The notes beneath the pieces were generated by a model, which saw only the letters and a list, made by a program, of their open reading frames with translations, ran no database searches and was not told the origin of the DNA. 64,000 nucleotides of DNA from Phytopseudomonas straminea (GTDB taxonomy: Bacteria; Pseudomonadota; Gammaproteobacteria; Pseudomonadales; Pseudomonadaceae), in contig NZ_FOMO01000001.1 of the NCBI RefSeq assembly GCF_900112645.1, positions 862,043 through 926,042 on the forward strand, written 5' to 3'. The position numbers and the translations under genes are program-made. Shown here one piece after another: positions 1 through 9,730 of this stretch. The first letter of the stretch is position 1. Each line of letters starts with the position of its first letter.

Positions 1-566
<566 letters not shown>

Positions 567-608
567 TCACCCGTGCGCCCGGCAACGGGCGCTTACGTGA
601 GGCTAGAT

Positions 609-1037
609 ATGGCTATGACAGTCCATTGCGACATCGTCAGCGCAGAAGGCGAGATCTTCTCCGGTCTGGTCGAGATGGTGATCGCGCATGGCAACCTGGG
701 TGATCTGGGTATCACCCCGGGCCACGCGCCGCTGATCACCGACCTCAAGCCGGGCCCGATTCGTCTGGTCAAGCAGGGTGGCGATATCGAGGTGTTCTAC
801 ATCTCCGGTGGCTTCCTGGAAGTGCAGCCAAGCATGGTCAAGGTTCTTGCCGATACCGTGCAGCGCGCTGCTGACCTGGACGAAGCCTCCGCTCAGGAAG
901 CCGTCAAGGCTGCCGAGAAAGCGCTGAGCGAGCAGGGAGCCGAGTTCGACTACGGTTCCGCCGCTGCTCGTCTGGCCGAAGCCGCAGCCCAGCTGCGCAC
1001 CGTCCAGCAAATGCGCAAGAAGTTCGGCGGTAGCTGA
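609..1037 (+). CDS. atpC: F1F0 ATP synthase subunit epsilon
   Basis: Epsilon subunit of the F1 central stalk, which couples rotor and catalytic head and inhibits ATP hydrolysis. The protein is 142 residues, the usual size for Pseudomonas. The N-terminal beta-sandwich starts [19 protein letters not shown], and the C-terminal helical hairpin is rich in Ala and charged residues. The open frame extends upstream to 573, but ATG 609 is preferred: it has TGAGG six bases upstream and gives the family N-terminus. It is the last gene of the atp operon and is followed by a strong intrinsic terminator. Confidence 0.97.
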   Translation: MAMTVHCDIVSAEGEIFSGLVEMVIAHGNLGDLGITPGHAPLITDLKPGPIRLVKQGGDIEVFYISGGFLEVQPSMVKVLADTVQRAADLDEASAQEAVKAAEKALSEQGAEFDYGSAAARLAEAAAQLRTVQQMRKKFGGS

Positions 1038-1063
1038 TACCGACGCTCTTCATCGTTGCTTGG

Positions 1064-1094
1064 AAAAGGGGTAGCCTTGGCTACCCCTTTTTTT
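1064..1094 (+). terminator. Rho-independent terminator of the atp operon
   Basis: GGGGTAGCC (1068-1076) pairs with GGCTACCCC (1079-1087), followed by seven T residues. The four A residues before the stem can extend the pairing into the T tract. It lies 27 bases after the atpC stop, a textbook intrinsic terminator. Confidence 0.93.
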
Positions 1095-1234
1095 GCCCGC
1101 GATTTAACCAAGGTTGTGGATAACCCGATCATGTGGGAGCAGCTTTACCCACGACGATCTATCACTGATCGACACTCGCGCAACGGATTGCTGTGAACCC
1201 TCTTTCTTTCCGCTCTCGTTTATCTGGATCTGCC

Positions 1235-2599
1235 ATGTCCCTTGATATCGTCATTCTCGCCGCTGGCCAGGGCACCCGCATGCGTTCGGCGCTGCCCAAG
1301 GTGCTGCATCCGGTCGCTCACAAGCCCATGCTTGGCCACGTCATCGACACTGCCCGCAGTCTGCAGCCGCAGAGCATCCAGGTGGTGATCGGCCATGGCG
1401 CCGAGAGGGTACGCGAGCGCCTGGCGGCCGACGACCTGAATTTCGTCATCCAGGCCGAGCAGTTGGGTACCGGCCACGCTGTGGCCCAGGCCCAGCCGGC
1501 CTTGAGTGCCGATACGGTCTTGATCCTGTACGGGGACGTGCCGCTAATCGAGCCGGCGACCCTGCAACGCCTGCTGGAGCTGGTCAACGACAACCAGCTG
1601 GGCCTGCTCACCGTCGAGCTGGCCGACCCGACCGGCTACGGCCGCATCGTGCGTGACGAGCAGGGCGCCGTGCAGGCCATCGTCGAACACAAAGATGCCA
1701 GCGAGGCACAGCGGCAGATCCGTGAAGGCAACACTGGCATTCTCGCCGTGCCCGGCAAGCGCCTGGGCGACTGGCTGGGGCGCCTCTCGAACAGCAACGC
1801 TCAGGGCGAGTACTACCTGACCGACGTGATCGCCATGGCGGTCGCTGACGGCCTGATAGTGGCCACCGCTACCGCTGCCGACGAAATGGAAGTGCTCGGC
1901 GCCAACGACCGTATACAGCTCGCCCAGCTCGAGTGCCATTACCAGCAGCGCATGGCTCGCCGGCTGATGGCCCAGGGCGTAACCCTGCGCGATCCGCACC
2001 GTTTCGACGTACGTGGTGAGGTGATCGTAGGCCGTGACGTGACCATCGATATCAACGTGATCCTCGAAGGCCAGGTAGTCATCGAAGACGACGTACAGAT
2101 CGGCCCGAACTGCGTGATCAAGGACAGCACCCTGCGCAAGGGCGCCATCGTCAAGGCCAACAGCCACCTGGAAGGCGCCGAAGTGGGGGAAGGTGCCGAT
2201 TGCGGTCCGTTCGCCCGTTTGCGGCCGGGCAGCGTACTGGGCGCCAAGGCCCACGTGGGTAACTTCGTGGAGTTGAAGAACGCCGTGCTGGGCGAGGGTG
2301 CCAAGGCCGGTCACCTGAGCTATCTGGGTGATGCCGAGATCGGTGCGCGCAGCAACATCGGTGCGGGTACCATCACCTGCAACTACGACGGTGCCAACAA
2401 GCACCGCACCGTAATGGGCGAGGATGTCTTCGTCGGCTCCAACAGTGCGCTGGTAGCGCCCGTAGCACTGGGCGATGGCGTCACTACCGCTGCCGGTTCG
2501 GTCGTTACCTCGGATGTGCCGGCCAACAACCTGGCCGTCGCGCGCGGCCGGCAGCGTAATATCGAAGGCTGGCAGCGTCCCACCAAGAAAAAGCCGTAG
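1235..2599 (+). CDS. glmU: Bifunctional UDP-GlcNAc pyrophosphorylase / glucosamine-1-phosphate acetyltransferase
   Basis: Makes UDP-N-acetylglucosamine for peptidoglycan and lipopolysaccharide by acetylating glucosamine-1-phosphate and then transferring UMP. The protein is 454 residues, the standard length. The N-terminal uridyltransferase domain carries the nucleotide loop [19 protein letters not shown] (residues about 8-26). From about residue 250 it is a left-handed beta-helix of hexapeptide repeats, with GPFARLRPG and the acetyltransferase segment [10 protein letters not shown]. An upstream GTG at 1193 is in frame, but ATG 1235 gives the family start [11 protein letters not shown]. glmR and glmS follow in the same direction, with a 13-bp inverted repeat in the gap. 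Confidence 0.97.
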   Translation: MSLDIVILAAGQGTRMRSALPKVLHPVAHKPMLGHVIDTARSLQPQSIQVVIGHGAERVRERLAADDLNFVIQAEQLGTGHAVAQAQPALSADTVLILYGDVPLIEPATLQRLLELVNDNQLGLLTVELADPTGYGRIVRDEQGAVQAIVEHKDASEAQRQIREGNTGILAVPGKRLGDWLGRLSNSNAQGEYYLTDVIAMAVADGLIVATATAADEMEVLGANDRIQLAQLECHYQQRMARRLMAQGVTLRDPHRFDVRGEVIVGRDVTIDINVILEGQVVIEDDVQIGPNCVIKDSTLRKGAIVKANSHLEGAEVGEGADCGPFARLRPGSVLGAKAHVGNFVELKNAVLGEGAKAGHLSYLGDAEIGARSNIGAGTITCNYDGANKHRTVMGEDVFVGSNSALVAPVALGDGVTTAAGSVVTSDVPANNLAVARGRQRNIEGWQRPTKKKP

Positions 2600-2605
2600 T
2601 CGCAC

Positions 2606-2660
2606 GCTGTGGATAACCGGCAGCCAGCGCACCGCAGTAGCCATTAGGGTTATCCACAGC
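2606..2660. repeat. 13-bp perfect inverted repeat built on DnaA boxes, glmU-glmR gap
   Basis: GCTGTGGATAACC (2606-2618) is the exact reverse complement of GGTTATCCACAGC (2648-2660), with 29 bases between. Each arm holds a perfect 9-mer DnaA box (TTATCCACA). No T tract follows, so it is not a typical terminator. It could be a DnaA site pair, or a hairpin between the two genes. Confidence 0.8.
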
Positions 2661-2732
2661 AATGTTCCTCTTGACGCCAAAAGCGTGTTGAGTTTTGATT
2701 CGCGCCATTATCTTTCGAATCGAAACTTAAGC

Positions 2733-3506
2733 ATGTCGAAACGCAACACACCGCAACGCCGACACACCATTCTTGCCTTGCTCGCCGAGCAGGGCGAGGT
2801 GAGCGTCGACGCCTTGGCCAAGCGTTTCGCCACCTCCGAAGTAACCATTCGCAAGGATCTTGCTGCGCTGGAAGCCAATGGCCTGCTGTTGCGCCGTTAT
2901 GGCGGTGCAGTGCCGCTGCCCCAGGAAATGATGGTCGAGAGCAGCCAGCCAGTGTCTCGCTACAAGCAGGCGATCGCTCGGGCCGGCGTGGCGCGCATCC
3001 GCGAGCATGCGCGGATCATCATCGACAGCGGCACCACCACGGCGGCGATGATCCCCGAGCTGGGCCACAAGCCCGGTCTGGTGGTGATGACCAATTCCCT
3101 GAACGTGGCCAATGCGCTGCGCGATATCGAGCACGAGCCGGTGCTGCTGATGACCGGCGGCACGTGGGATCCGCATTCGGAGTCCTTCCAGGGCCAGGTC
3201 GCCGAGCAGGTGCTGCGCTCCTATGATTTCGACCAGCTATTCATCGGCGCCGACGGCATCGATCTGCAGCGCGGCACCACCACCTTCAACGAGCTGCTGG
3301 GCCTTTCGCGGGTGATGGCCGAGGTGGCCCGTGAGGTGATCGTGATGGTCGAGAGCGACAAGATCGGCCGGCGCATTCCCAATCTCGAGCTGCCCTGGGG
3401 CAGCGTGCACACCCTGATTACCGACGAGCGCCTCGACAGCGAGGCGCGCGAACAACTCTTGGCCCGCGGGATCCAGCTGATCTGCGCGGCCACTGACGCA
3501 TCCTGA
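2733..3506 (+). CDS. glmR: DeoR-family transcriptional regulator GlmR
   Basis: DeoR-type regulator of 257 residues. The N-terminal winged helix-turn-helix spans about residues 8-60 ([20 protein letters not shown], then [19 protein letters not shown]). The C-terminal sugar-phosphate sensor domain has IIDSGTTT near residue 95 and the FIGADGID segment. Start ATG 2733 gives the family N-terminus; the frame stays open far upstream inside glmU, which is not expected to be coding. It sits between glmU and glmS, the place of the Pseudomonas gene called glmR, and its stop is 10 bases before glmS. A role in controlling glucosamine-6-phosphate supply is inferred from position and family. Confidence 0.92.
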   Translation: MSKRNTPQRRHTILALLAEQGEVSVDALAKRFATSEVTIRKDLAALEANGLLLRRYGGAVPLPQEMMVESSQPVSRYKQAIARAGVARIREHARIIIDSGTTTAAMIPELGHKPGLVVMTNSLNVANALRDIEHEPVLLMTGGTWDPHSESFQGQVAEQVLRSYDFDQLFIGADGIDLQRGTTTFNELLGLSRVMAEVAREVIVMVESDKIGRRIPNLELPWGSVHTLITDERLDSEAREQLLARGIQLICAATDAS

Positions 3507-3516
3507 GGAGAACGCT

Positions 3517-5355
3517 ATGTGTGGCATCGTAGGCGCCATTGCCGAACGCAACATCACCGCCGTGCTGGTCGAGGGCCTGAAGCGCCTCGAATACCGCGGC
3601 TATGACAGTGCCGGCGTGGCACTGCTCGATGACATCGGAAGCCTGCAGCGCCGTCGTCGCGTTGGCAAGGTCAGCGAGTTGGAGGCGGCGCTGGACAGCG
3701 AGCCGCTGCCGGGCCGTCTGGGTATCGCCCACACCCGCTGGGCCACCCACGGCGTGCCGACCGAAAACAATGCCCACCCACACTTTTCCGGTGATCAACT
3801 GGCGGTGGTGCATAACGGCATCATCGAAAACCATGGCCCGTTGCGCGAGCAGTTGCAGGGCCTGGGTTACCACTTCAGCTCGGATACCGACACCGAAGTC
3901 ATCGTCCACCTGCTCGACCACACCCTGAAGAGCCATAGCGACCTGGCCGACGCCCTCAAGGCGGTGGTCAAGCAATTGCGCGGCGCCTACGGCCTGGCGG
4001 TGATCAGCGCGGCCAACCCGAATCGTCTGCTCGCCGCCCGCAGTGGCAGCCCGCTGGTGATCGGTTTGGGCCTGGGCGAGAACTTCCTCGCCTCCGACCA
4101 GCTTGCCCTGCGCCAGGTCACTGACCGTTTCATGTACCTGGAAGAAGGCGATATCGCCGAAATCCAGCGCGACAGCGTGCAGATCTGGGATGCCAACGGC
4201 AACGTTGTGCAGCGCGAAGCGGTGCAGTACCACGAAGGTGCCGATGCGGCCGACAAGGGCGTGTTCCGTCACTTCATGCTCAAGGAGATCCACGAGCAGC
4301 CCAAGGTCGTGCAACGCACCCTGGAAGGCCGCCTCGGCAGCGACCATGTGCTGGTGCAGGCCTTTGGCCCCCAGGCCGCCGAACTGTTCGCCAAGGTGCG
4401 CAACGTGCAGATCGTCGCCTGTGGTACCAGCTACCACGCCGGCATGGTTGCCCGTTACTGGCTTGAAGAGCTGGCCGGCATCCCCTGCCAGGTCGAAGTG
4501 GCCAGCGAGTTTCGCTATCGCCGCGTCGCGGTGCAGCCGGACACCTTGTTCGTCAGCATCTCCCAGTCCGGCGAGACGGCTGACACCCTGGCCGCGCTGC
4601 GCAACGCCAAGGCCGATGGCGGTTACCTGGCCAGCTTGGCGATCTGCAACGTCGGCATAAGCTCGCTGGTACGCGAGTCCGACCTGACCCTGCTGACCCA
4701 TGCCGGCCCCGAGATCGGCGTCGCCTCCACCAAGGCCTTCACCACCCAGCTGGTGGGCCTGATGCTGCTGACCCTGGCACTCGGCCAGGTCAAGGGCACG
4801 CTGCAAGCGGGTGTCGCCGCCGAACTCGTCGAGGAGCTGCGCCGCCTGCCGGCGCGCCTGGACGAAGCTCTGGCCATGGACAAGATCGTCGAGAAGGTTT
4901 CCGAGCTGTTCGCCGAAAAGCACCACACCCTGTTCCTTGGTCGTGGTGCCCAGTATCCGGTGGCGATGGAAGGCGCCCTCAAGCTCAAGGAAATTTCCTA
5001 TATCCACGCCGAGGCCTACCCGGCTGGTGAGCTCAAGCACGGCCCGCTGGCCCTGGTCGACGCCGACATGCCGGTAGTCACCGTGGCGCCCAACAACGAC
5101 CTGCTCGACAAGCTCAAGTCCAACCTGCAGGTGGTTCGCGCCCGTGGCGGCGAGCTGATCGTGTTCGCCGATGCCAGTGCGGCCATGAGCAATGGCGAAG
5201 GCACCCATGTGGTTAACATGCCGCATATCCACGATGCCTTGGCACCGATCCTCTATACCCTGCCGTTGCAACTGCTGTCCTACCATGTGGCCGTGCTGCG
5301 CGGCACCGATGTGGATCAGCCACGTAACCTGGCCAAGTCAGTCACGGTGGAATGA
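3517..5355 (+). CDS. glmS: Glutamine-fructose-6-phosphate aminotransferase (isomerizing)
   Basis: Converts fructose-6-phosphate and glutamine to glucosamine-6-phosphate, the entry step of amino-sugar synthesis. The protein is 612 residues. The N-terminal Ntn-type glutaminase begins MCGIVGA, with the catalytic Cys exposed after Met removal. Two SIS isomerase domains follow, with SQSGETADT near residue 350 and [17 protein letters not shown] near residue 500. The C-terminus NLAKSVTVE is the conserved end that Tn7 recognises in DNA form. A strong site GAGGAG lies six bases before ATG 3517. The stop overlaps the start of the next gene by four bases (ATGA), so the two are translationally coupled. 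Confidence 0.98.
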   Translation: MCGIVGAIAERNITAVLVEGLKRLEYRGYDSAGVALLDDIGSLQRRRRVGKVSELEAALDSEPLPGRLGIAHTRWATHGVPTENNAHPHFSGDQLAVVHNGIIENHGPLREQLQGLGYHFSSDTDTEVIVHLLDHTLKSHSDLADALKAVVKQLRGAYGLAVISAANPNRLLAARSGSPLVIGLGLGENFLASDQLALRQVTDRFMYLEEGDIAEIQRDSVQIWDANGNVVQREAVQYHEGADAADKGVFRHFMLKEIHEQPKVVQRTLEGRLGSDHVLVQAFGPQAAELFAKVRNVQIVACGTSYHAGMVARYWLEELAGIPCQVEVASEFRYRRVAVQPDTLFVSISQSGETADTLAALRNAKADGGYLASLAICNVGISSLVRESDLTLLTHAGPEIGVASTKAFTTQLVGLMLLTLALGQVKGTLQAGVAAELVEELRRLPARLDEALAMDKIVEKVSELFAEKHHTLFLGRGAQYPVAMEGALKLKEISYIHAEAYPAGELKHGPLALVDADMPVVTVAPNNDLLDKLKSNLQVVRARGGELIVFADASAAMSNGEGTHVVNMPHIHDALAPILYTLPLQLLSYHVAVLRGTDVDQPRNLAKSVTVE

Positions 5356-5380
5356 TGGGCGACAGGGCTGTGCTGGTTCA
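5309..5380 (+). other. Predicted attTn7 site (TnsD target in the glmS 3' end)
   Basis: The codons for the last residues of GlmS (about 5318-5352) match the conserved TnsD recognition region of attTn7. By the known rule, insertion would occur roughly 25 bases after the glmS stop, near 5380. Here that point lies inside the next coding sequence rather than in a spacer. No Tn7 ends are present, so the site is empty. The insertion point is inferred, not observed. Confidence 0.7.
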
Positions 5381-6041
5381 GTTGGGGCCACTGGCGCAAT
5401 TGCGCGCCGGCCAACTGCCGCGGCGTCTGCTGCAGCTGTTTGTCGGCCTGGCGTTCTTCGGCATTTCCATGGCGATGATGATCCGCGGCAACCTGGGGCT
5501 GTCGCCCTGGGATGCGTTGCATGTCGGCCTGGCCAAGATGCTGCCGCTGAGCTTTGGCTGGATCGTGGTGGGTGTGTCCTTCACGGTGCTGCTGCTGTGG
5601 ATTCCGCTGCGGGAAATCCCCGGCCTGGGCACTATCGCCAACGCCGTAGTGATCGGCCTGGTGGCCGACCTTACCCTGCAGCAGCTGGTGGCGCCGGAGG
5701 GTTTTATCTGGCGCCTGCTGCTGACCCTGGGCGGCGTGCTGCTCTGTGGTTTCGGCTCAGCGCTATATATCGGTGCCCAGCTGGGCCGTGGCCCGCGGGA
5801 TGGCCTGATGACCGGCCTGCATAGGGTAACCGGTTATTCGTTGCGCTCCATGCGTACGGCCATCGAGTTGGGCGTGCTGCTGGTCGGCACCTTGCTCGCC
5901 GGCTACAAGGTGCTGGGCATCGGCACCCTGCTGTTCGCCTTCGGCATCGGCCCGCTGACCCAGCTGATGCTGCCGTGGGTGCTGGTCAGGTTGCAGGCGC
6001 CCGTGAGCGAAAACGCTGCCATCACCCCCGAGGCGCGTTAG
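5352..6041 (+). CDS. YczE/YyaS/YitT-type integral membrane protein
   Basis: A 229-residue inner-membrane protein with about five to six hydrophobic segments. It carries two related short motifs typical of the YczE family: [16 protein letters not shown] near residue 45 and [15 protein letters not shown] near residue 145, suggesting an internal duplication. No enzymatic motif is seen, and family members are proposed transporters of unknown substrate. The start overlaps the glmS stop as ATGA; a second ATG follows directly at 5355. It ends four bases into the convergent map gene. A functional link to amino-sugar metabolism is suggested only by the overlap with glmS. Confidence 0.82.
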   Translation: MMGDRAVLVQLGPLAQLRAGQLPRRLLQLFVGLAFFGISMAMMIRGNLGLSPWDALHVGLAKMLPLSFGWIVVGVSFTVLLLWIPLREIPGLGTIANAVVIGLVADLTLQQLVAPEGFIWRLLLTLGGVLLCGFGSALYIGAQLGRGPRDGLMTGLHRVTGYSLRSMRTAIELGVLLVGTLLAGYKVLGIGTLLFAFGIGPLTQLMLPWVLVRLQAPVSENAAITPEAR

Positions 6042-6805
6042 CCCGGCGGTGTTTCATCCGGTCGCAGGGTCAGCACCCGCACGCCATCGGCGGTAACCGC
6101 CACGGTGTGCTCGAACTGGGCGGACAACAAACCATCGGTGGTTACCACCGTCCAGCCATCACCCAGGGGGCGGGTGCCTGCTTTGCCCTGGTTGATCATC
6201 GGCTCGATGGTGAAGGTCATGCCTTCGCGCAGGGTCAGGCCGGTTCCGGTCTTGCCCCAGTGCAGCACTTCCGGCGCCTCGTGCATCTGTTTGCCGATGC
6301 CATGGCCGCAATACTCGCGTACCACCGAATAGCCATGGGCGCGGGCGTGGCGTTCGATGGCATGGCCAATATCGCCCAGCCGGCCGCCAGGGCGTACCGC
6401 CGCGATCCCTTTCCACAGTGCCTCGTAGGTCACGCGGGTAAGGTGCTCTGCTTCCTGCGAAACGCTACCAATCAGGTAAGTCTTGCTGGAGTCGGCGATA
6501 TAGCCGTTCTTTTCCAGGGTGATATCGAAATTAACCAGGTCGCCGTTCTGCAATACGTCTTTGGCGCTTGGCACCCCGTGGCACACCACACTGTTGATGG
6601 AGGCGTTGAGCGAGTAGGCGAAACCGTACTGGCCTTTACTGGCCGGGCGGGCGTTGAGGTTGTGGACAATGAAGTTATCCACAATGCCGTCGACCTGCAG
6701 GGTCGACATTCCGCACAGGTCCAGCTTATCAAGGTGAGTGAAGACCGAGGCCAATAGCCGGCCGGCTTCGGCCATCAGAGCGATTTGTTCTGGCGTCTTG
6801 ATCAT
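6038..6805 (-). CDS. map: Methionine aminopeptidase, type I (second copy type)
   Basis: Dinuclear metal exopeptidase that removes the initiator Met from nascent proteins; 255 residues, close to the usual size of about 260. Metal and active-site residues are visible in order: VVCHGVP (His), VNFDITLEKNGYIADSSKTY (two Asp), YCGHGIGKQMHE (His), FTIEPM (Glu) and FEHTVAVT (Glu). The gene is not next to rpsB/tsf, where the housekeeping map normally lies. Instead its start overlaps the stop of a ParD-like antitoxin gene by four bases, so this is probably an additional, co-regulated Map. It converges with the YczE-type gene, overlapping by four bases. Confidence 0.93.
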   Translation of the reverse strand: MIKTPEQIALMAEAGRLLASVFTHLDKLDLCGMSTLQVDGIVDNFIVHNLNARPASKGQYGFAYSLNASINSVVCHGVPSAKDVLQNGDLVNFDITLEKNGYIADSSKTYLIGSVSQEAEHLTRVTYEALWKGIAAVRPGGRLGDIGHAIERHARAHGYSVVREYCGHGIGKQMHEAPEVLHWGKTGTGLTLREGMTFTIEPMINQGKAGTRPLGDGWTVVTTDGLLSAQFEHTVAVTADGVRVLTLRPDETPPG

Positions 6806-7011
6806 GACGCGTTCGCCAGGCCGGGCGCCGATACGCCGGCAGCACGCAGCTCAGCGGCCATTACTTCGTTGAAGCTCAGGGTCGGATTCATTTCACAGAG
6901 CATGCCGATGCGGATCCAGAAGCTGGCCTGAGCGTTGATAGAACGATGAGACACGCTGCTCGCACGACGGATCTGGTCGTGCAACTCATCTTCGATATTA
7001 ACGATACCCAT
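6802..7011 (-). CDS. ParD-like antitoxin-type ribbon-helix-helix protein
   Basis: A 69-residue protein that looks like the ParD-like family: a short N-terminal strand MGIVNIEDELHDQIRRAS followed by two helices (SINAQASFWIRIGMLCEMN and LSFNEVMAAELRAAGV). Such ribbon-helix-helix proteins bind palindromic operators. The stop overlaps the ATG of map by four bases, so the two form a tight operon in which map takes the position a toxin gene usually has. Two adjacent perfect palindromes lie just upstream and could be its own operators. DNA binding and autoregulation are inferred. Confidence 0.75.
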   Translation of the reverse strand: MGIVNIEDELHDQIRRASSVSHRSINAQASFWIRIGMLCEMNPTLSFNEVMAAELRAAGVSAPGLANAS

Positions 7012-7022
7012 GGGTAGATCTC

Positions 7023-7048
7023 TATACTATTCGTATATGGATCATATA
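7023..7048 (-). promoter_or_regulatory. Two tandem palindromes upstream of the ParD-like/map operon
   Basis: TATAC-TATTC-GTATA (7023-7037) and TATATG-GAT-CATATA (7034-7048) are perfect inverted repeats that overlap by four bases, 12-37 bases before the ATG at 7011. The stretch is strikingly AT-rich against its surroundings, and on the minus strand holds TATA-type -10 candidates. This is the expected place for autorepression by a ribbon-helix-helix protein; the binding is inferred. Confidence 0.6.
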
Positions 7049-7359
7049 TATTTTGCTCTGCATTGCCAGAAGGTTTGTCGGTGTGATGATCTAACAGTGC
7101 TGTTCAAGAAATAATCAGACTCAGCGAAGGCAGTATTTTTACTGGCTTACAGCGTTCTATCCACAGGTGATAAAGGTTTTTATCCAAGGTATCTGTGCAT
7201 AAGGAACTGAAGCTGTTCAAATAATGAACATCCCTCCGTAATGGCCGTGGCGCTAAGGATTTAAAAGCCCGCTACCAGCTTATCCACAGACTCGACCCCG
7301 AGAATTGTGAATAGTCGCTATTTAGTGCACAACCTCGCTTGAAGCCAGGCTAGGTATGT
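7049..7359. other. Intergenic region between the ParD-like gene and phoX
   Basis: No open frame with coding character is seen. The stretch is richer in A+T than the flanking genes. It holds an exact DnaA box at 7280-7288 and a one-mismatch copy near 7154 (CTATCCACA). Divergent promoters for the antitoxin gene and phoX must lie here and in the flanking motifs. Nothing else is recognised. Confidence 0.6.
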
Positions 7360-7393
7360 TCGTCATCCAATCGTCATCTTATTTGCCTAGCGT
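7360..7393 (+). promoter_or_regulatory. Pho box and -10 element of phoX
   Basis: TCGTCAT (7360-7366) and TCGTCAT (7371-7377) are identical heptamers with four bases between, the exact geometry of a PhoB box (consensus CTGTCAT-N4-CTGTCAT). Ten bases later is TAGCGT (7388-7393), where a PhoB-dependent -10 should lie. The ATG of a PhoX phosphatase follows 33 bases on. Spacing and gene function agree, so phosphate-starvation control is a strong inference. Confidence 0.85.
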
Positions 7394-7426
7394 GCCTGCG
7401 CATCAGAAGAACGCAGGAGCGCCGTG

Positions 7427-9319
7427 ATGCATGACGATCAATTGACTGACCTCGAACGCCTGACCCTTTCTCGCCGCCGCTTCATCGGCGCCGGGGCGCT
7501 GACCGGCGCGGCGCTGTTTTTGGGTGGCGGGTTGCTGAGTCGCAGCGTGCTGGCTGATTCGATAGGCGCCACCATTGCCAGCCCGCTGCTGGGTTTCAGC
7601 AACCTGCCAGCATCTACCGCCGATACCATCACCCTGCCGGCCGGTTATTCGTTCCGCCCGCTAATCAGCTGGGGTCAGCCGTTGCAAAATGGCGGGCCAA
7701 CCTTCAAGGGGGATGGCAGCAACACCGCGGCCGAGCAACTGCTGCAGTTCGGCGACAACAACGATGGCATGAGCTTCTTCCCGTGGCCGGGCGACCCCGA
7801 TCGCGCGCTGATGGCTATCAATAATGAGTACGTGAATTATCGCTACCTGCTGGCCCATGGAGGCCTGCCGAAATCCGCCGAGGACGTGCGCAAGGCGCAG
7901 AACGCCGAGGGCGTGACGGTGATCGAAGTACGCAGTGGTGCGAGCGGTTGGGCCTTTGTGCAAGGCTCGCCGTACAACCGTCGGGTGCATGGCAACCTAC
8001 CGATAGAGGTGAGCGGCCCGGCTCGCGGCCATGACCTGCTCAAGACCAAAGCCGACCCGCTCGGTGTCGAGGTGCTGGGCACCTTCCAGAACTGCTCCAG
8101 CGGCCAGACACCCTGGGGCACTTACCTGACCTGCGAAGAGAACTTCAGCGACTGCTTTGGCAGCAGCGACGCCAACCTGCAGTTCACCCCGGATCAGAAG
8201 CGTTTCAGCGTGCTGCATGCCAGTGCCGAGAACGAGTGGCACCGCTTCGACCCGCGGTTCGACATTGCCAAGAACCCCAACGAACTGAACCGCCACGGCT
8301 GGATCGTCGAGATCGACCCGTTCGACCCGCAAGCCAAGCCGATCAAGCGCACTGCTCTGGGCCGCTTCAAGCACGAGAATGCAGCGCTGACCACCACCCG
8401 TGATGGCCGCGTGGTGGTGTACATGGGCGACGACGAACGCGGCGAGTTCATCTACAAGTTCATCACCCGCGACCGCCTGGACCGCGATAACCCCAAGGCC
8501 AACCGCCATATCCTCGATCAGGGCACGCTCTATGTGGCGCGTTTCGACGAGGGCAACGGCGATGCCGATCACCCCAAAGGCCGTGGTCTGTGGATCGAGC
8601 TGACGGCAGGGAAAAATGGGCTGACTGCCGATAAAGGCTTTGCCAGCCAGGCCGAAGTGGTGATTCGTGCGCGCCAGGCTGGCACGCAGGTCGGTGCCAC
8701 GCGCATGGATCGCCCCGAGTGGATTACCGTCAGCCCGAAGGATGGCCAGGTCTATTGCACCCTCACCAACAACAGCAAGCGCGGCGAGCCTGGCCAACCA
8801 GTCGGCGGTCCGAACCCGCGTGCCAACAACCTGTACGGGCAGATTCTGCGCTGGCGCGAGCATGGCGACGATGCCGCCGCCCTGGATTTCCAGTGGGACT
8901 TGTTCGTGGTCGCCGGTAACCCGGTGGTGCATGCCGGCACGCCCCAGGCGGGCAGCCACGCGGTCAACGCCGACAACATGTTCAACAGCCCGGATGGCGT
9001 CGGCTTCGACGAGGGTGGCCGCTTGTGGATCCTGACCGACGGCAAGTACAGCAACAAGGGCGACTACGCCGGCATGGGCAACAACCAGATGCTCTGCGCC
9101 GACCCGCAATCCGGCGAGATCCGGCGTTTCATGGTCGGCCCGGTGGGCTGCGAGGTAACCGGCCTGGCCTTCTCGCCGGACTACAAGAGCATGTTCGTAG
9201 GCATTCAACACCCAGGTGAGGAGGGCGGTTCGAGCTTCCCGGATCACCAGGCCGGCGTTCATCCCCGCTCGACGGTGGTGGTCATCAGCCGCGATGACGG
9301 CGGTGTGATCGGCGCCTGA
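7427..9319 (+). CDS. phoX: PhoX-family alkaline phosphatase, Tat-exported
   Basis: Periplasmic or secreted phosphomonoesterase of the PhoX (DUF839) family that releases phosphate from organic esters during phosphate limitation, normally as a Ca/Fe metalloenzyme. It has 630 residues. The N-terminus carries a twin-arginine signal, SRRRFIGAGALTGAALFLGG (about residues 15-34), so it is exported folded. Family segments include WGTYLTCEENFSDCFG, GRFKHENAALT and YMGDDERGEFIYKF. GTG 7424 and ATG 7427 are both possible; ATG 7427 is seven bases from AGGAG and is preferred. A Pho box lies just upstream. It is monocistronic, followed by a 400-base gap. Confidence 0.92.
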   Translation: MHDDQLTDLERLTLSRRRFIGAGALTGAALFLGGGLLSRSVLADSIGATIASPLLGFSNLPASTADTITLPAGYSFRPLISWGQPLQNGGPTFKGDGSNTAAEQLLQFGDNNDGMSFFPWPGDPDRALMAINNEYVNYRYLLAHGGLPKSAEDVRKAQNAEGVTVIEVRSGASGWAFVQGSPYNRRVHGNLPIEVSGPARGHDLLKTKADPLGVEVLGTFQNCSSGQTPWGTYLTCEENFSDCFGSSDANLQFTPDQKRFSVLHASAENEWHRFDPRFDIAKNPNELNRHGWIVEIDPFDPQAKPIKRTALGRFKHENAALTTTRDGRVVVYMGDDERGEFIYKFITRDRLDRDNPKANRHILDQGTLYVARFDEGNGDADHPKGRGLWIELTAGKNGLTADKGFASQAEVVIRARQAGTQVGATRMDRPEWITVSPKDGQVYCTLTNNSKRGEPGQPVGGPNPRANNLYGQILRWREHGDDAAALDFQWDLFVVAGNPVVHAGTPQAGSHAVNADNMFNSPDGVGFDEGGRLWILTDGKYSNKGDYAGMGNNQMLCADPQSGEIRRFMVGPVGCEVTGLAFSPDYKSMFVGIQHPGEEGGSSFPDHQAGVHPRSTVVVISRDDGGVIGA

Positions 9320-9730
9320 CCTGAAGCTGCTCAGAGGGTGACGGTGGTGGCACCACGGATGACCACCATGCCGTTATCCTCGGCAGGCTGGGGATGGTTA
9401 TCCACAGCAACCGCAGGATGGCCACGATGGTCCACTAAACGCTGGCATCGACACGGTTGCGGCCGCGTCGCGGGCAAATGTGCAGCCCATGGTGCGTGCG
9501 ATGAAATTGCGTTGTTGTATGACGGCTGGTTGTCTTGGACTGGCAACGGACTCCTCAACTGTATAAGTGTCGGCGACGCTGGTGCCCAGCGAAGGCGCCG
9601 GGGGTAAGGGTGACAGTCCTGTGGATAAATCCGCGCTAGCCAAATACTCAGCGTGATGAACGTGTCAGTGGCTTTGAAGCATGCGCCGGCGACTCTCCAT
9701 CGCTCATTAATCCGGGGCGTTGATCAAAGC
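9320..9730. other. Intergenic region after phoX
   Basis: About 410 bases without a convincing gene. Two exact DnaA boxes are present (9398-9406 and 9620-9628). A short minus-strand frame ending near 9331 with GMVVIRGATTVTL could be the tail of a decayed gene, but I cannot identify it. No clear T-tailed hairpin is seen for either the phoX or the adhesin operon end. Confidence 0.5.

Noticed and set aside
1128..1150. REP-like ATGTGGGAGCAGCTTTACCC before glmU
   Set aside because: Similar to one REP arm but without a matching second arm, so too degenerate to call.
3418..5286. 622-codon minus-strand open frame opposite glmS
   Set aside because: glmS is certain on the plus strand; the antisense frame is a by-product of high-GC codon use and has no family features. 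The same applies to long antisense frames at 1544-2680, 7997-9262, 34443-36020, 46447-47886 and 58943-60343.
9331..9643. Several short frames on both strands after phoX
   Set aside because: They overlap each other, show no conserved pattern that I know and lack good ribosome sites; at most a gene remnant on the minus strand.
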